The notes under the pieces: model-generated | What the model was told of the DNA's origin: nothing | The model's input: the letters and a program-made list of their open reading frames with translations, nothing else | Database searches by the model: none | In this document: positions 52,787 to 61,433 of the stretch, one piece after another | How the letters are laid out: every line of letters starts with the position of its first letter | Position numbering within the stretch: the first letter of the stretch is position 1 | Program-made: the position numbers and the translations under genes | NCBI GenBank assembly: GCA_964516135.1 | Contig: CAZEWN010000001.1 | Span: 62,001 to 126,000 of the forward strand | Length of the DNA stretch: 64,000 bases | Direction of reading: 5' to 3' | Source of the DNA: 34-65-8 sp964516135 | Lineage (GTDB): Bacteria; Pseudomonadota; Alphaproteobacteria; Sphingomonadales; Sphingomonadaceae

Positions 52787-53737
52787 CTAGGCCCGCCGCG
52801 CCGCAACCGGAACACGCTCGAACACGCACCAGACCTGTCGACAGAACAGATTATAAAACCGCGCCTTGCGACCGAACCCCCACAAGGCTGCGCTCGCTAT
52901 CACGTCAAGCGGGCGCAACAGCGCATAGACCAATGGCCCCGCTAGTGTAATGGCCGCTCGCTTCAGGCCGCTGTAGTCCCGCGCCGTGTAACGAAAGAAC
53001 GTGCCCATCTCGATGGTGCGGACCAGCAGGGCGAATGGACGAAACCCACACAGGAGACTGTCCGACCCATACTCGAAACGGCTTTCGAACCTTGCAACCC
53101 TGAATCCAGCAGGCACGCGCCCGACCAGGAAATCAGCCGCTTCCTCGAAATTGAACCAGTATTTATGCCGTTCCCCGATACCCCTAGGAAACGGCGGCAA
53201 CCCATACCCCGCAACATGCGAGACATTGCGCCCGAGCAAGATGCTAACCGGCAGGAACACCCAGTTGTTGGGCAGGGAAATCACGACCTTGCGATCCGCG
53301 ACCCGAAACAGTTCATCGTAGGCGTGGTAGATGTTATCGATATGCTCGAGAACGTCTGTGCACACCACGGTTCCGAAGCTGCGGTCGGCGAAGGGCAGCG
53401 GACCATGCTCGAGATCGACGATGGTATCGGGTCCCAGCAAGTCCGGGCAACCATCGATGTGATAGGAGCTTCCCATATCGAGCGGGTGGTAGCGGTCACC
53501 GAACGCTTGCGTGAACGGCGTCGCATTGCGCCCCGCGCCCACGTCCAGGATCGTACCCTCGACCTCGGCGGCAAGCGTATCGGACACCATCCCGGTTCGG
53601 CCGTCCGGGTGCTCGTAATGTCTGCGCCACGGAAAGAATGCCGCGATCCGGCTTAGGCGTGCCCGCCAGGCGACCCCCTCGCCGGAAGCGCGTTCAACCA
53701 TGCCACTCGTCGCGCCGCGCTCAGCTTGCGCCAACAT
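52787..53737 (-). CDS. Class I SAM-dependent methyltransferase
   Basis: The 316-residue protein has motif I EGTILDVGAGRNATPF, an acidic motif II (YHPLDMGSSYHIDG), and VVCTDVLEHIDNIYHAYDEL, then VVISLPNNWVFLP. It resembles Methyltransf_11-type enzymes that act on sugars or small molecules. The C-terminal 80 residues are hydrophobic and could associate with the membrane. It is 6 bases upstream of the oxygenase gene and belongs to the same minus-strand module. Confidence 0.8.
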   Translation of the reverse strand: MLAQAERGATSGMVERASGEGVAWRARLSRIAAFFPWRRHYEHPDGRTGMVSDTLAAEVEGTILDVGAGRNATPFTQAFGDRYHPLDMGSSYHIDGCPDLLGPDTIVDLEHGPLPFADRSFGTVVCTDVLEHIDNIYHAYDELFRVADRKVVISLPNNWVFLPVSILLGRNVSHVAGYGLPPFPRGIGERHKYWFNFEEAADFLVGRVPAGFRVARFESRFEYGSDSLLCGFRPFALLVRTIEMGTFFRYTARDYSGLKRAAITLAGPLVYALLRPLDVIASAALWGFGRKARFYNLFCRQVWCVFERVPVAARRA

Positions 53738-53799
53738 CCTCGAACCCTCGTTTTTAGATGGAGAACCTCATTCGTCGCGCATAGCGACCGGTTTGTCGA

Positions 53800-55386
53800 C
53801 TACTTCGCGCGGGACCGCTTTGCAAGCACATCCCACAAGGTCCGGCGCTCTTCTGCGGACAAAGCCTTCGATATCAGGAGGCTAAGGTACAGTCCGCCAC
53901 CGATTGCGCCGGCGAACGCCCCTTGTAACAGCCCGTATTCGTCAATTACCCATCTGACCGGAAACAGCAACGCGAGCCCGCCCAGGCCGCTCACCAGAAC
54001 AATTGGAACGGCGATCGATCGGCCGAGCTGACGATAGGAAAATCCGTTCGCAAGCCGGGCTGCCGAAAGCGCGCTGGCACCGCTCGCAAGGCCTGCGACC
54101 AACAGGCAGATGAAAACCGCGACAAGCCCGAAGCGATCCAGCCCCCACAGCAAGGCTGCGAGGAACAACCCATTGATGGCGAGGTTGCGCCACACCAGCG
54201 TTCGGTAATGCGAGGCCTGGGTCAGCGTTGCGGTGCTGAATCCAATTACCACCGACATGAGCTGCCACAGAGCATAAAGCGCCAGATAGCCGCCCAACCA
54301 GGCATATTCCGACCCCACCCAGACGGTCAGGACGAATGGCGCAAAAACTATCGCGCCCACCGTTGCAGGCACAAAAAGAAGGAAGTTAAGTCGCATGCCC
54401 TGGACAAAGAACCTGCGTCGCGTCTCTCCCTTGTCGGCCGACATGGCCTCAAGCCCGGATACATGCGGTAAAACGGCGGCGTTGAGCGCGCCCTGCAGCG
54501 ACTTGAACACACGCGGCAGGCGCGTAGCGATCTGAAATTGCGCCAGCGCGATGGGCCCCAGGATGGCCCCCACCAACGCCTCCGGCGCCTTGAAGTAGAT
54601 CTGGTTGGAAAGCCCGGTCGCGAAGACCGCCCCTGAGAGGCGGCCGATCCCACGCAGATTTCCAATAGCCGCCACGCGCGGGTCCAGCGTGAACCAACCG
54701 CGCGCGCTCACGCTGGCATGAACGGTCATCCCGGCAGCTACGAGCAATCCCAGCGCTACCTCGAATGCAGCGATATGAAAGAGGTCGTCCGTGAAGAACA
54801 GGAGCCCGACCATCCCGACCGTGAAAAGGATCCGATCGGTGAGTTCCCACAGCTTCAGCGTGGCAACGTCCTGCCGACCGGCGTAAAACGCCTTCAGGAT
54901 CAAAACCGGAAATCCGATCGCGAGCCCGATCGAGTAGATCGACAAGGCTCTTTGCATTTCGGCCGCATACGCGGGCGGGATTGCGAAGATTTGGGTGAAC
55001 CACGTCTGGGCGAAAGTCGCGACTGCGAAGGTAACCAACAGGCCAATGCCAACAAACAGGAGGAAGCCGGTCGCGAGCAATCCGCGAAACCGAGCGGTTT
55101 GGCCGGTTACGTGATAGTGAACGAGTTGCCGGACAATCGCACCGTGAAAACCCAGTTCGGCAAGTGACATCAGTCCGAAGATGTTGAAAACCTGCAGCAT
55201 TGCCCACAGGCCGTATTTCTCCAGACCCAAGCGTCCGATCAGGAAAGGGACCAGGAATATTGCAAGCAGCATCGACGCCACCTGCTGCAAGACGCTGAAG
55301 CGGGTGTTGCGCCAAAATCGCCCCTCGCTCCGCCCGACACCCTTTTGCCCGGTTATTGGCGGAGCCTGTGGATCGTCATCGCTCAC
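53800..55386 (-). CDS. Wzx-like oligosaccharide flippase
   Basis: The 528-residue protein has about twelve to fourteen membrane helices of the MOP/polysaccharide-synthase type: FLVPFLIGRLGLEKYGLWAM, ATGLSNQIYFKAPEALVGAI and VGSEYAWLGGYLALYALWQL. It should flip the undecaprenyl-linked repeat unit to the periplasm for polymerisation. It heads the minus-strand module and is divergent from the capsule-type transferase gene. Confidence 0.88.
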   Translation of the reverse strand: MSDDDPQAPPITGQKGVGRSEGRFWRNTRFSVLQQVASMLLAIFLVPFLIGRLGLEKYGLWAMLQVFNIFGLMSLAELGFHGAIVRQLVHYHVTGQTARFRGLLATGFLLFVGIGLLVTFAVATFAQTWFTQIFAIPPAYAAEMQRALSIYSIGLAIGFPVLILKAFYAGRQDVATLKLWELTDRILFTVGMVGLLFFTDDLFHIAAFEVALGLLVAAGMTVHASVSARGWFTLDPRVAAIGNLRGIGRLSGAVFATGLSNQIYFKAPEALVGAILGPIALAQFQIATRLPRVFKSLQGALNAAVLPHVSGLEAMSADKGETRRRFFVQGMRLNFLLFVPATVGAIVFAPFVLTVWVGSEYAWLGGYLALYALWQLMSVVIGFSTATLTQASHYRTLVWRNLAINGLFLAALLWGLDRFGLVAVFICLLVAGLASGASALSAARLANGFSYRQLGRSIAVPIVLVSGLGGLALLFPVRWVIDEYGLLQGAFAGAIGGGLYLSLLISKALSAEERRTLWDVLAKRSRAK

Positions 55387-55412
55387 AGCGTATCCCGGCG
55401 ACTGGAATCAAC

Positions 55413-56915
55413 ATGCGGGCCGCCGTTACCCCCCTTTTCTCCAAATGGATAGCCTTTGCCGGGTTGCCTTGGTCACACCGCCCGGGCATTGCGGCGCGCG
55501 CCCGGATCGACCAGGAAATTGCATTGTCTCGCTATCTCATTTCCACACTGGCGGAATACCAGACCGAGTTCTGGGTAATCGTCGGGCAAGCGCTGCGGCA
55601 ACGGGGCGCGGAAGTTCACTTCGTTTCATTCGACAGTCGCAGCAACGAGCTGTTGGCGCGCGCGGGGCTGCCCTTCTTCGATGCGACCGCGTCGGCGGTG
55701 GCGGCGCGATTGGGCGATGAAGACCCTTTGGCTGTCTGCCACCGCTTTGGCATCGCCGACCCGCTGCCGTGGCTGACTCACGAAAAGTTCGCATTCGGAT
55801 TGCGGGATAGCGACGCCCTCGTACGCAAGCTGGCCGGCATTTTGCTGGTCGTGGACGATGCTGTAAAAGACATCGCCCATCCTGTGTCCGTGGTCCAGGA
55901 ACTGGGCGGATTTCTGTCGGTGCTGGGCACCCACTTCGCGGCCAAGGCTCGCGGACTGGCCAGCTGGTTCATCGAGCCAAGCTTTTTCCGGTCCAGATTG
56001 CTGTTCATCGAAGGCAGTCTTGCCGCATTCCATCATCCCGGCGATGCCAGGGCGAAACCGGAAGGAGCCGTTGCACAATACCTTGACGAAACCACTCGAC
56101 AGAACTTGATCGTTATTCCTGAGAAGGACCGACATCAGTATACCACGGCGTTTCGTAAGGTCGTCAACCTGAGGAACATGCGGCGACTTACAGAGAAAAT
56201 GATCGACAAATACCTGCTTAAAAAAGAGCAGGAATTTGGTCACATCGGCAGCCATGTTTTCACCCATGCCCGAATGATAGCCGCAAGTCGTAAGTTGGCG
56301 CGGCATTACACGCCACTCGATGAGGCACAACCTTTTGTCTACTATCCATTGCATGTTCCGGGAGATGTGGCGCTGACGCTGCGATCGCCCGACTATCTCG
56401 ATCAGATCGCGGTGATCGACTATTTGTGCCGCGTGACGCCGCTGCGTTACAAAGTCGCCGTGAAGGAGCATCCGGCGATGATCGGGGCGATGGGCAGCGA
56501 GCCACTTATTTCGCTCAAGGCGCGGTACGATCGATTTGTGATATTGCCGCCCTCGACCAACAACTTCGACGTTCTGCGCCGCGCCGAGGCAGTCGTTACA
56601 GTGAATAGCAAGAGCGGCGCCGAGGCCGGTCTGCTCGGGCGTAACGTGCTTGTCCTGGGCGATGCATTCTATCGTGACGCACCATTCGCGCGGGCAATGG
56701 GGAAATTGGCGGATATCGCCACCGCCCTGCCACAAGCCCTGGAACTATCCGATCGCCCGGCAGACCCATCCGCTACCCTCCAGTATTTTGCCGCATTCTG
56801 GCCATCTACCTGGCCCGGCGAGCTCTACGTCGGGGATAACGGCAACCCGGAGCTATTTGCCGATTCCTTGCTCGAGGCGACCGCCGCGGTCGATCATCCC
56901 AATGGCAAAGCATGA
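55413..56915 (+). CDS. Capsule-type glycosyltransferase (Capsule_synth-like)
   Basis: The 500-residue protein shows FVYYPLHVPGDVALTLRSP and YKVAVKEHPAMIGA, followed by STNNFDVLRRAEAVVTVNSKSGAEAGLLG. These are landmarks of the capsular polysaccharide biosynthesis (KpsS/KpsC-like, GT-B) proteins. The N-terminal part lacks a signal peptide, so it is cytoplasmic. Some relatives transfer Kdo, an eight-carbon sugar acid, so transfer of a nonulosonic acid is conceivable. I chose the ATG at 55413, since the longer frame overlaps the divergent flippase gene. Confidence 0.72.
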   Translation: MRAAVTPLFSKWIAFAGLPWSHRPGIAARARIDQEIALSRYLISTLAEYQTEFWVIVGQALRQRGAEVHFVSFDSRSNELLARAGLPFFDATASAVAARLGDEDPLAVCHRFGIADPLPWLTHEKFAFGLRDSDALVRKLAGILLVVDDAVKDIAHPVSVVQELGGFLSVLGTHFAAKARGLASWFIEPSFFRSRLLFIEGSLAAFHHPGDARAKPEGAVAQYLDETTRQNLIVIPEKDRHQYTTAFRKVVNLRNMRRLTEKMIDKYLLKKEQEFGHIGSHVFTHARMIAASRKLARHYTPLDEAQPFVYYPLHVPGDVALTLRSPDYLDQIAVIDYLCRVTPLRYKVAVKEHPAMIGAMGSEPLISLKARYDRFVILPPSTNNFDVLRRAEAVVTVNSKSGAEAGLLGRNVLVLGDAFYRDAPFARAMGKLADIATALPQALELSDRPADPSATLQYFAAFWPSTWPGELYVGDNGNPELFADSLLEATAAVDHPNGKA

Positions 56916-57008
56916 GCCGGATGGCAGCCGGCCCGATTTGTCGGCACCTGAGTGGCGCAAACGCCCGCCGCTAGGGTTGAACGCAAGGTTTCCCGTCAAC
57001 CGGGGGGG

Positions 57009-57782
57009 ATGGGTCACGTTCTGATGCAACACGATCTCGTTTCCATTATCACGCCCGCCTACCGGGCAGCCCGGGTGATCCGAGAGACGATCTCGTCCGT
57101 GCAAGCACAATCCTATCGGAACTGGGAGATGCTGATCACCGAGGATTGCGGACCTGACGATACGCGCGATATCGTGCGGGCCATTGCGGCCGATGATCAT
57201 CGTATTCGGCTGATCGAGCCTGAGGCAAACGGCGGACCGGCGGCCGCGCGCAATCATTCCCTAGCGGCAGCACGCGGCCGCTGGGTCGCTTTCCTGGACA
57301 GCGACGATTTATGGATGCCCCAAAAGCTCGACCGACAGCTGGCGTTCCATCGTGAGCATCCCGGCAGCAAGATCAGCTTTACCGGGTTCCGGCGAACGAG
57401 CGCCGATGGCGCGAGGACCGGCCGCTACATCCCGGTTCCGCCCCACATGACCTATCGAGATCTGCTCGGCCGTACCGCCATCGCCACATCCACAGTGATC
57501 GTGGACAAGGCCGCATCGGGCGCGTTCACGATGAAGAATACCTATTATGACGATTTTGCATGCTGGCTGGAATTGCTTCGAGAAGGGGGTCAGGCTGTCG
57601 GCCTGGACGAGGATTTGATGCGCTATCGCGTGCTCGACGCATCGGTTTCACGCGACAAAACCAATTCAGCCAAACAGGTGTGGAACACGTTGCGCCACGT
57701 TGAGGGCCTGAGCCCCCTTTCGGCGGCGTGGCACTTTTCCCGGTATGCCGCGTTCGCGACGCTCAAGTATCGCAAGTTCTAG
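57009..57782 (+). CDS. Glycosyltransferase family 2
   Basis: The 257-residue protein is a GT-A-fold inverting transferase. LVSIITPAYRAARVIRETI opens it, NWEMLITEDCGPDDT and GGPAAARNHSLAAARG follow, and the metal-binding motif is FLDSDDLW. The C-terminal half carries ACWLELLREG as a possible acceptor-site region. I used the ATG at 57009, with a G-rich stretch upstream; an ATG at 57024 is possible. It precedes the phosphoglycosyl transferase gene by 2 bases. Confidence 0.9.
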   Translation: MGHVLMQHDLVSIITPAYRAARVIRETISSVQAQSYRNWEMLITEDCGPDDTRDIVRAIAADDHRIRLIEPEANGGPAAARNHSLAAARGRWVAFLDSDDLWMPQKLDRQLAFHREHPGSKISFTGFRRTSADGARTGRYIPVPPHMTYRDLLGRTAIATSTVIVDKAASGAFTMKNTYYDDFACWLELLREGGQAVGLDEDLMRYRVLDASVSRDKTNSAKQVWNTLRHVEGLSPLSAAWHFSRYAAFATLKYRKF

Positions 57783-57784
57783 CC

Positions 57785-58429
57785 ATGCACCAACCGAACG
57801 ACCAGTCGCCTGGCATGCCCGCACCCGATGGGGCGAGCTGGTCGAGATTGGGCCGGGTTCGTTCCTTCACAAAAAGGGTGTTTGACCTCACCGCCGTCAT
57901 TGCCGCCCTGCCGATCGTGCTACCGATCGCGCTGGCAGTTGCAATTGCAATCAAATGCACCTCGAAGGGCGCGGCGCTCTACTGGTCGGATCGAATTGGC
58001 GCCGACGAGCAGATCTTCTCCATGCCTAAATTTCGCTCCATGAAGATCGATGCGCCGGTGGTCGCAACCCATCTTCTGCCCGATCCATCAGCCCTGCTGA
58101 CACCGATCGGCGGGTTTTTGCGGAGAACGAGCCTTGACGAGATTCCGCAGCTCTGGAGCGTGCTGACCGGCGACATGTCGCTGGTTGGTCCGCGTCCCGC
58201 CTTGTTCAACCAGGACGATCTGATCGCCCTCCGTCGTGAACGGGGCGTTACCGCCTTGAAACCCGGGGTGACGGGTCTCGCACAAGTCAACGGTCGCGAC
58301 GATCTGTCAATCGAAGACAAGGTCCGTTGGGACGCGGCCTATCTCGCCGATCATGGGTTCGTTTCGGATTTGCGCATCCTGGCGAAAACGGTCGTGCGCG
58401 TCACGCGTAGTGAAGGCGTTTCGCATTGA
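57785..58429 (+). CDS. Initiating phosphoglycosyl transferase (PglC/bacterial sugar transferase)
   Basis: The 214-residue monotopic membrane enzyme moves a sugar-1-phosphate onto undecaprenyl phosphate, the first step of repeat-unit assembly. It has a re-entrant helix (RVFDLTAVIAALPIVLPIAL), FSMPKFRSM, the catalytic Asp-Glu in RRTSLDEIPQLW and MSLVGPRPAL. No large N-terminal CoDBA domain is present, so it is the small PglC/WecP type. Its substrate is probably a UDP-N-acetyl sugar from the WbpM-like branch. Confidence 0.93.
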   Translation: MHQPNDQSPGMPAPDGASWSRLGRVRSFTKRVFDLTAVIAALPIVLPIALAVAIAIKCTSKGAALYWSDRIGADEQIFSMPKFRSMKIDAPVVATHLLPDPSALLTPIGGFLRRTSLDEIPQLWSVLTGDMSLVGPRPALFNQDDLIALRRERGVTALKPGVTGLAQVNGRDDLSIEDKVRWDAAYLADHGFVSDLRILAKTVVRVTRSEGVSH

Positions 58430-58442
58430 CCTGACCAATGCG
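58422..58442. terminator. Hairpin between convergent genes
   Basis: CGCATTG and CAATGCG form a perfect 7-base-pair stem with a 7-base loop. It spans the stop of the phosphoglycosyl transferase gene and lies just before the minus-strand stop at 58445. No T-tract follows on either strand. Confidence 0.4.
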
Positions 58443-58444
58443 GA

Positions 58445-59827
58445 TCAGCGCAGGACGGCCGCGTCAATCGCGGTATGATCGACTGTTACGGGTACGATAC
58501 TGTTGGTGACGCGCACGCGCTCGCTCCGGTCAATCCGGATCAATTCCGCCCTGCCCGTTCCTCGAACCCGGGGCGCGATCAGCGCAATGTCAGTGGGCGG
58601 ACGATGGGGATGGCCGATGGCAACCGCGGCTTGTGTGCTATCTAGCAACAGCGGATTGACCACAGCCGCCGCATGAACCTGCTCATCGATGATAATTCCC
58701 GTCCGGAACCCGGCGAGCACGAGTTCTTCGAAACGCCCCCCAAGCTGATGGTCGATGCGAAGTCCATCACCTCGACCCGATCCCTCGCCCCGAACGCGCC
58801 GGACGACCAGATCAGTGGGCGCGATCGGCGCCAGCATGGGGCGATAGCCTGCCGCAGCCGCGCGTCCGACATTATCGGCGTAGCTATCGCTCAGAATGGC
58901 ATATCCACCGTCGATCCCTGCGATGGTTACATCTTCGATCAATATGCCGCGATGCGCGCGGCGGCGATCATCGGGCTTAGCGAATTCGTATCCCAGATCG
59001 CCCGCTGTATGCGCGATGGCCGCCCCGGTCGTCATTTCTATCGAGATGTGCGAAACCGTGACATCATGAACGCCTGACAGGCGAACGCCGAACGTGCCCT
59101 CGCTTGCCCGGTTTTTTCGAGTGAGCTTGCCGATGGAAATGTTCCGGATGACGATCGAATGCGGGTGGGTGGTGTAAGCCTGGCCGTTGGCATGCCTTCG
59201 CGCGTTGCCCACCACATCGTCGGAACGAATATCGCCCACGGCCCCCCAATCCAGCATTATCCCTCCAGCAAGCCGGTCACTGTCGGGTATTCGGACTTCC
59301 TCGATTAGTCCCTCGTGCGCGCCACCGATCACTTGGACCGCCGCCGCGCCCAACCGTACGTCCTCACTCAGCATGAGGCTCTTGTCGGATCGAAGGGTGA
59401 CATTGCTGATCCGCCATCCTCTGGGATTGGTAATCCGTGAGGGAGCGATCGCTGCGTCGCCGAGCAGACCTCCCACCAGTATCGGCGCGTGTGCTCCGGC
59501 CTGTGTCCCGGGCGTGCCGTGCGAACGAACCGTGATCGCGCCGTTCAAAATCGCGGCGTGGGACATCAATCGGGCCCCGGCGGCATCCGCGCTGTGCAGA
59601 TCGGCAACGAGCTCTCCGCCATTGAGGTCGAGCGTGACTTGCTCTGGGACAATCACGCCATCGCGCACAAATACCCGCACGCCGCGTTCCAGCATGACGG
59701 TGCCGCCGCCATGCGCGGCCGCTTGGTCGAGCCGGTCTTGTAACGGTTCCGCCCCCGTCGGGCCGGCGCAGGCAGCCAGTAATGCGGCAAGGAATGCGCC
59801 GATCGCCATTCGAAACTTCGCGGTCAT
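58445..59827 (-). CDS. Beta-helix lipoprotein, possible polysaccharide-acting enzyme
   Basis: The 460-residue protein has a lipoprotein signal peptide (AALLAACAG). The mature part shows repeated short strands such as HSIVIRNISIGKL, GVHDVTVSHISIEM and RGILIEDVTIAGIDGGY. This is the pattern of right-handed parallel beta-helix proteins, pectate-lyase or GH28-like. I cannot identify catalytic residues. Its place at the end of the glycan locus suggests it may cut or bind the polysaccharide at the cell envelope. Confidence 0.65.
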   Translation of the reverse strand: MTAKFRMAIGAFLAALLAACAGPTGAEPLQDRLDQAAAHGGGTVMLERGVRVFVRDGVIVPEQVTLDLNGGELVADLHSADAAGARLMSHAAILNGAITVRSHGTPGTQAGAHAPILVGGLLGDAAIAPSRITNPRGWRISNVTLRSDKSLMLSEDVRLGAAAVQVIGGAHEGLIEEVRIPDSDRLAGGIMLDWGAVGDIRSDDVVGNARRHANGQAYTTHPHSIVIRNISIGKLTRKNRASEGTFGVRLSGVHDVTVSHISIEMTTGAAIAHTAGDLGYEFAKPDDRRRAHRGILIEDVTIAGIDGGYAILSDSYADNVGRAAAAGYRPMLAPIAPTDLVVRRVRGEGSGRGDGLRIDHQLGGRFEELVLAGFRTGIIIDEQVHAAAVVNPLLLDSTQAAVAIGHPHRPPTDIALIAPRVRGTGRAELIRIDRSERVRVTNSIVPVTVDHTAIDAAVLR

Positions 59828-60065
59828 GCCAACGCCATGCAGCGCGCGGGGTTAGACCCGGATGAACGAATGCTACGGGACTTTTCGGCCATGTCGGTAT
59901 CAGGGGCTACGCGGGAGAGGGGCAAGCCTATGGTGCGCGACGCGGTGCCGATGCGTTTGCAGGCAGGTGCAAGGATCGCGAGGGCCATGACGTGCCATGC
60001 ATCTTCGCGCATGGGCAGGGCAGCACATCTGGTGTTCCGGGGAGCCATGCTTGCCTCCGCAGGAA
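59828..60065. other. Gap before wecC, nothing firm seen
   Basis: These 238 bases hold short open frames on both strands, but none has a good start site, codon use or recognisable product. The promoter of the beta-helix lipoprotein gene should be here. Confidence 0.4.
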
Positions 60066-61367
60066 TCACCCCGCCAGCCGTAATGCCGGTCGCGCGCGAT
60101 CGGGCGCCGTGTCGGGCCACACGCCACGCGTGTCGTAGACCGCCGCGCCAACCCGCTCCTCTATCGGCACCGCCTTGAACACATCGTGGTCGACCAGGAC
60201 CACCAGGACACCGCAGTTCTCCAGCGCGTGGTCGAGGTCGACCAGTTCGGCACCCGTGCCCTCGAACTCGATCGGCAAGGCGGCGGCATAGGGTTCCACG
60301 ATCTTCACCCGGTCACCATACTCGCGCGCCAGCCGCGCGGCGACGAAGCGCGCGGGGCTTTCCCGGAAATCGTCGATATTCGCCTTGAACGCGAGCCCGA
60401 GGCACGCGACCGGCACGCCCGGATTGGCGTCGATCAGAGCCTCCGCGCGGGCAACCACATGATGCATCTTGGCATCGTTGACACCGCGCCCGGTGCGGAT
60501 CAGCGCCGAATGTTCTGGCGCACCGTGGACGATGAACCACGGATCGACCGCGATGCAATGGCCGCCCACGCCCGGGCCGGGCTGGAGGATGTTCACCCGC
60601 GGATGCCGGTTGGCGAGGCGGATCACCTCCCACACGTCGAGGTTCATCGCATCGGCGATCATCGACAGTTCATTGGCGAAGGCGATATTGACGTCGCGGT
60701 AGGCGTTCTCGACCAGCTTGGTCATTTCCGCGCTGCGCGCATCGGTGGTTACGCAGGTGCCGCGCACGAACCGCTTGTAGAATGCCAGCGCCTTGCGCGC
60801 GCAGCGCGGCGTGATCCCTCCGATCGAACGATCGTTGTGGGTCAGTTCCTCGAGGATGCGGCCCGGCAGAACCCGCTCGGGGCAGTAGGAAATTGACACG
60901 TCGGGCGTCTCGCCGGTTAGCCCCGGCAGCTTCAGGTCGGGGCGCAGGCCCGCGATCAGATCGCGCATCGCCTCGGTCGTTCCAACCGGTGAGGTCGATT
61001 CGAGGATCACGCAGTCGCCCTTCTTGAGCACGCCCGCCACCTCCGTCGCCGCGGCCATGACATGGCTGACATCGGGTGTGTGCTCGCCATCCCTGGCGAA
61101 CGGGGTCGGCACGGCGATCACGAAGACGTCGGCGGGCGCAATCTGCGTCGATGCCCGGAGCAAGCCGCGCTGCACGACGCCGCGCACGAGTCCGTCGAGA
61201 TCGACCTCTTCGATATGGATTTCGCCGCGGTTGATGGTGTCGACGACGTGTTGCGACAAGTCGATCCCGATCACGGGGCAGTTCGCGCGCGCGATGATCG
61301 CCGCGGTCGGCAACCCGATGTAGCCGAGCCCGATGACGCAGACCTGGGGTTTGGTGTCGCCCTGCAT
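60066..61367 (-). CDS. wecC: UDP-N-acetyl-D-mannosamine dehydrogenase
   Basis: The 433-residue enzyme oxidises UDP-ManNAc to UDP-ManNAcA in two NAD-dependent steps. It has VCVIGLGYIGLPTAAIIA, VIAVPTPF, ESTSPVGTTE and VSISYCPERVLPGR. The catalytic cysteine lies in GPGVGGHCIAVDPWF. It follows wecB on the same strand after 61 bases, giving a compact route from UDP-GlcNAc to UDP-ManNAcA. Relatives acting on UDP-GlcNAc exist, but the wecB neighbour supports ManNAc. Confidence 0.94.
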   Translation of the reverse strand: MQGDTKPQVCVIGLGYIGLPTAAIIARANCPVIGIDLSQHVVDTINRGEIHIEEVDLDGLVRGVVQRGLLRASTQIAPADVFVIAVPTPFARDGEHTPDVSHVMAAATEVAGVLKKGDCVILESTSPVGTTEAMRDLIAGLRPDLKLPGLTGETPDVSISYCPERVLPGRILEELTHNDRSIGGITPRCARKALAFYKRFVRGTCVTTDARSAEMTKLVENAYRDVNIAFANELSMIADAMNLDVWEVIRLANRHPRVNILQPGPGVGGHCIAVDPWFIVHGAPEHSALIRTGRGVNDAKMHHVVARAEALIDANPGVPVACLGLAFKANIDDFRESPARFVAARLAREYGDRVKIVEPYAAALPIEFEGTGAELVDLDHALENCGVLVVLVDHDVFKAVPIEERVGAAVYDTRGVWPDTAPDRARPALRLAG

Positions 61368-61421
61368 GGAATTCCCGCCGTTAAATTCCGCCGCAAGCTA
61401 GCCAGTAGGGGTAAATTTTGG

Positions 61422-61433
61422 GGTAACGTTACC
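61422..61433. repeat. 12-base palindrome over the wecB stop
   Basis: GGTAACGTTACC is a perfect palindrome covering the wecB stop codon, in the short gap before wecC. It may be chance or a regulator or RNA-stability site. Confidence 0.3.

Noticed and set aside
59824..60178. Small frames of 98 and 113 codons before wecC
   Set aside because: They overlap each other on opposite strands and the ends of flanking genes, with no RBS or protein-like pattern.
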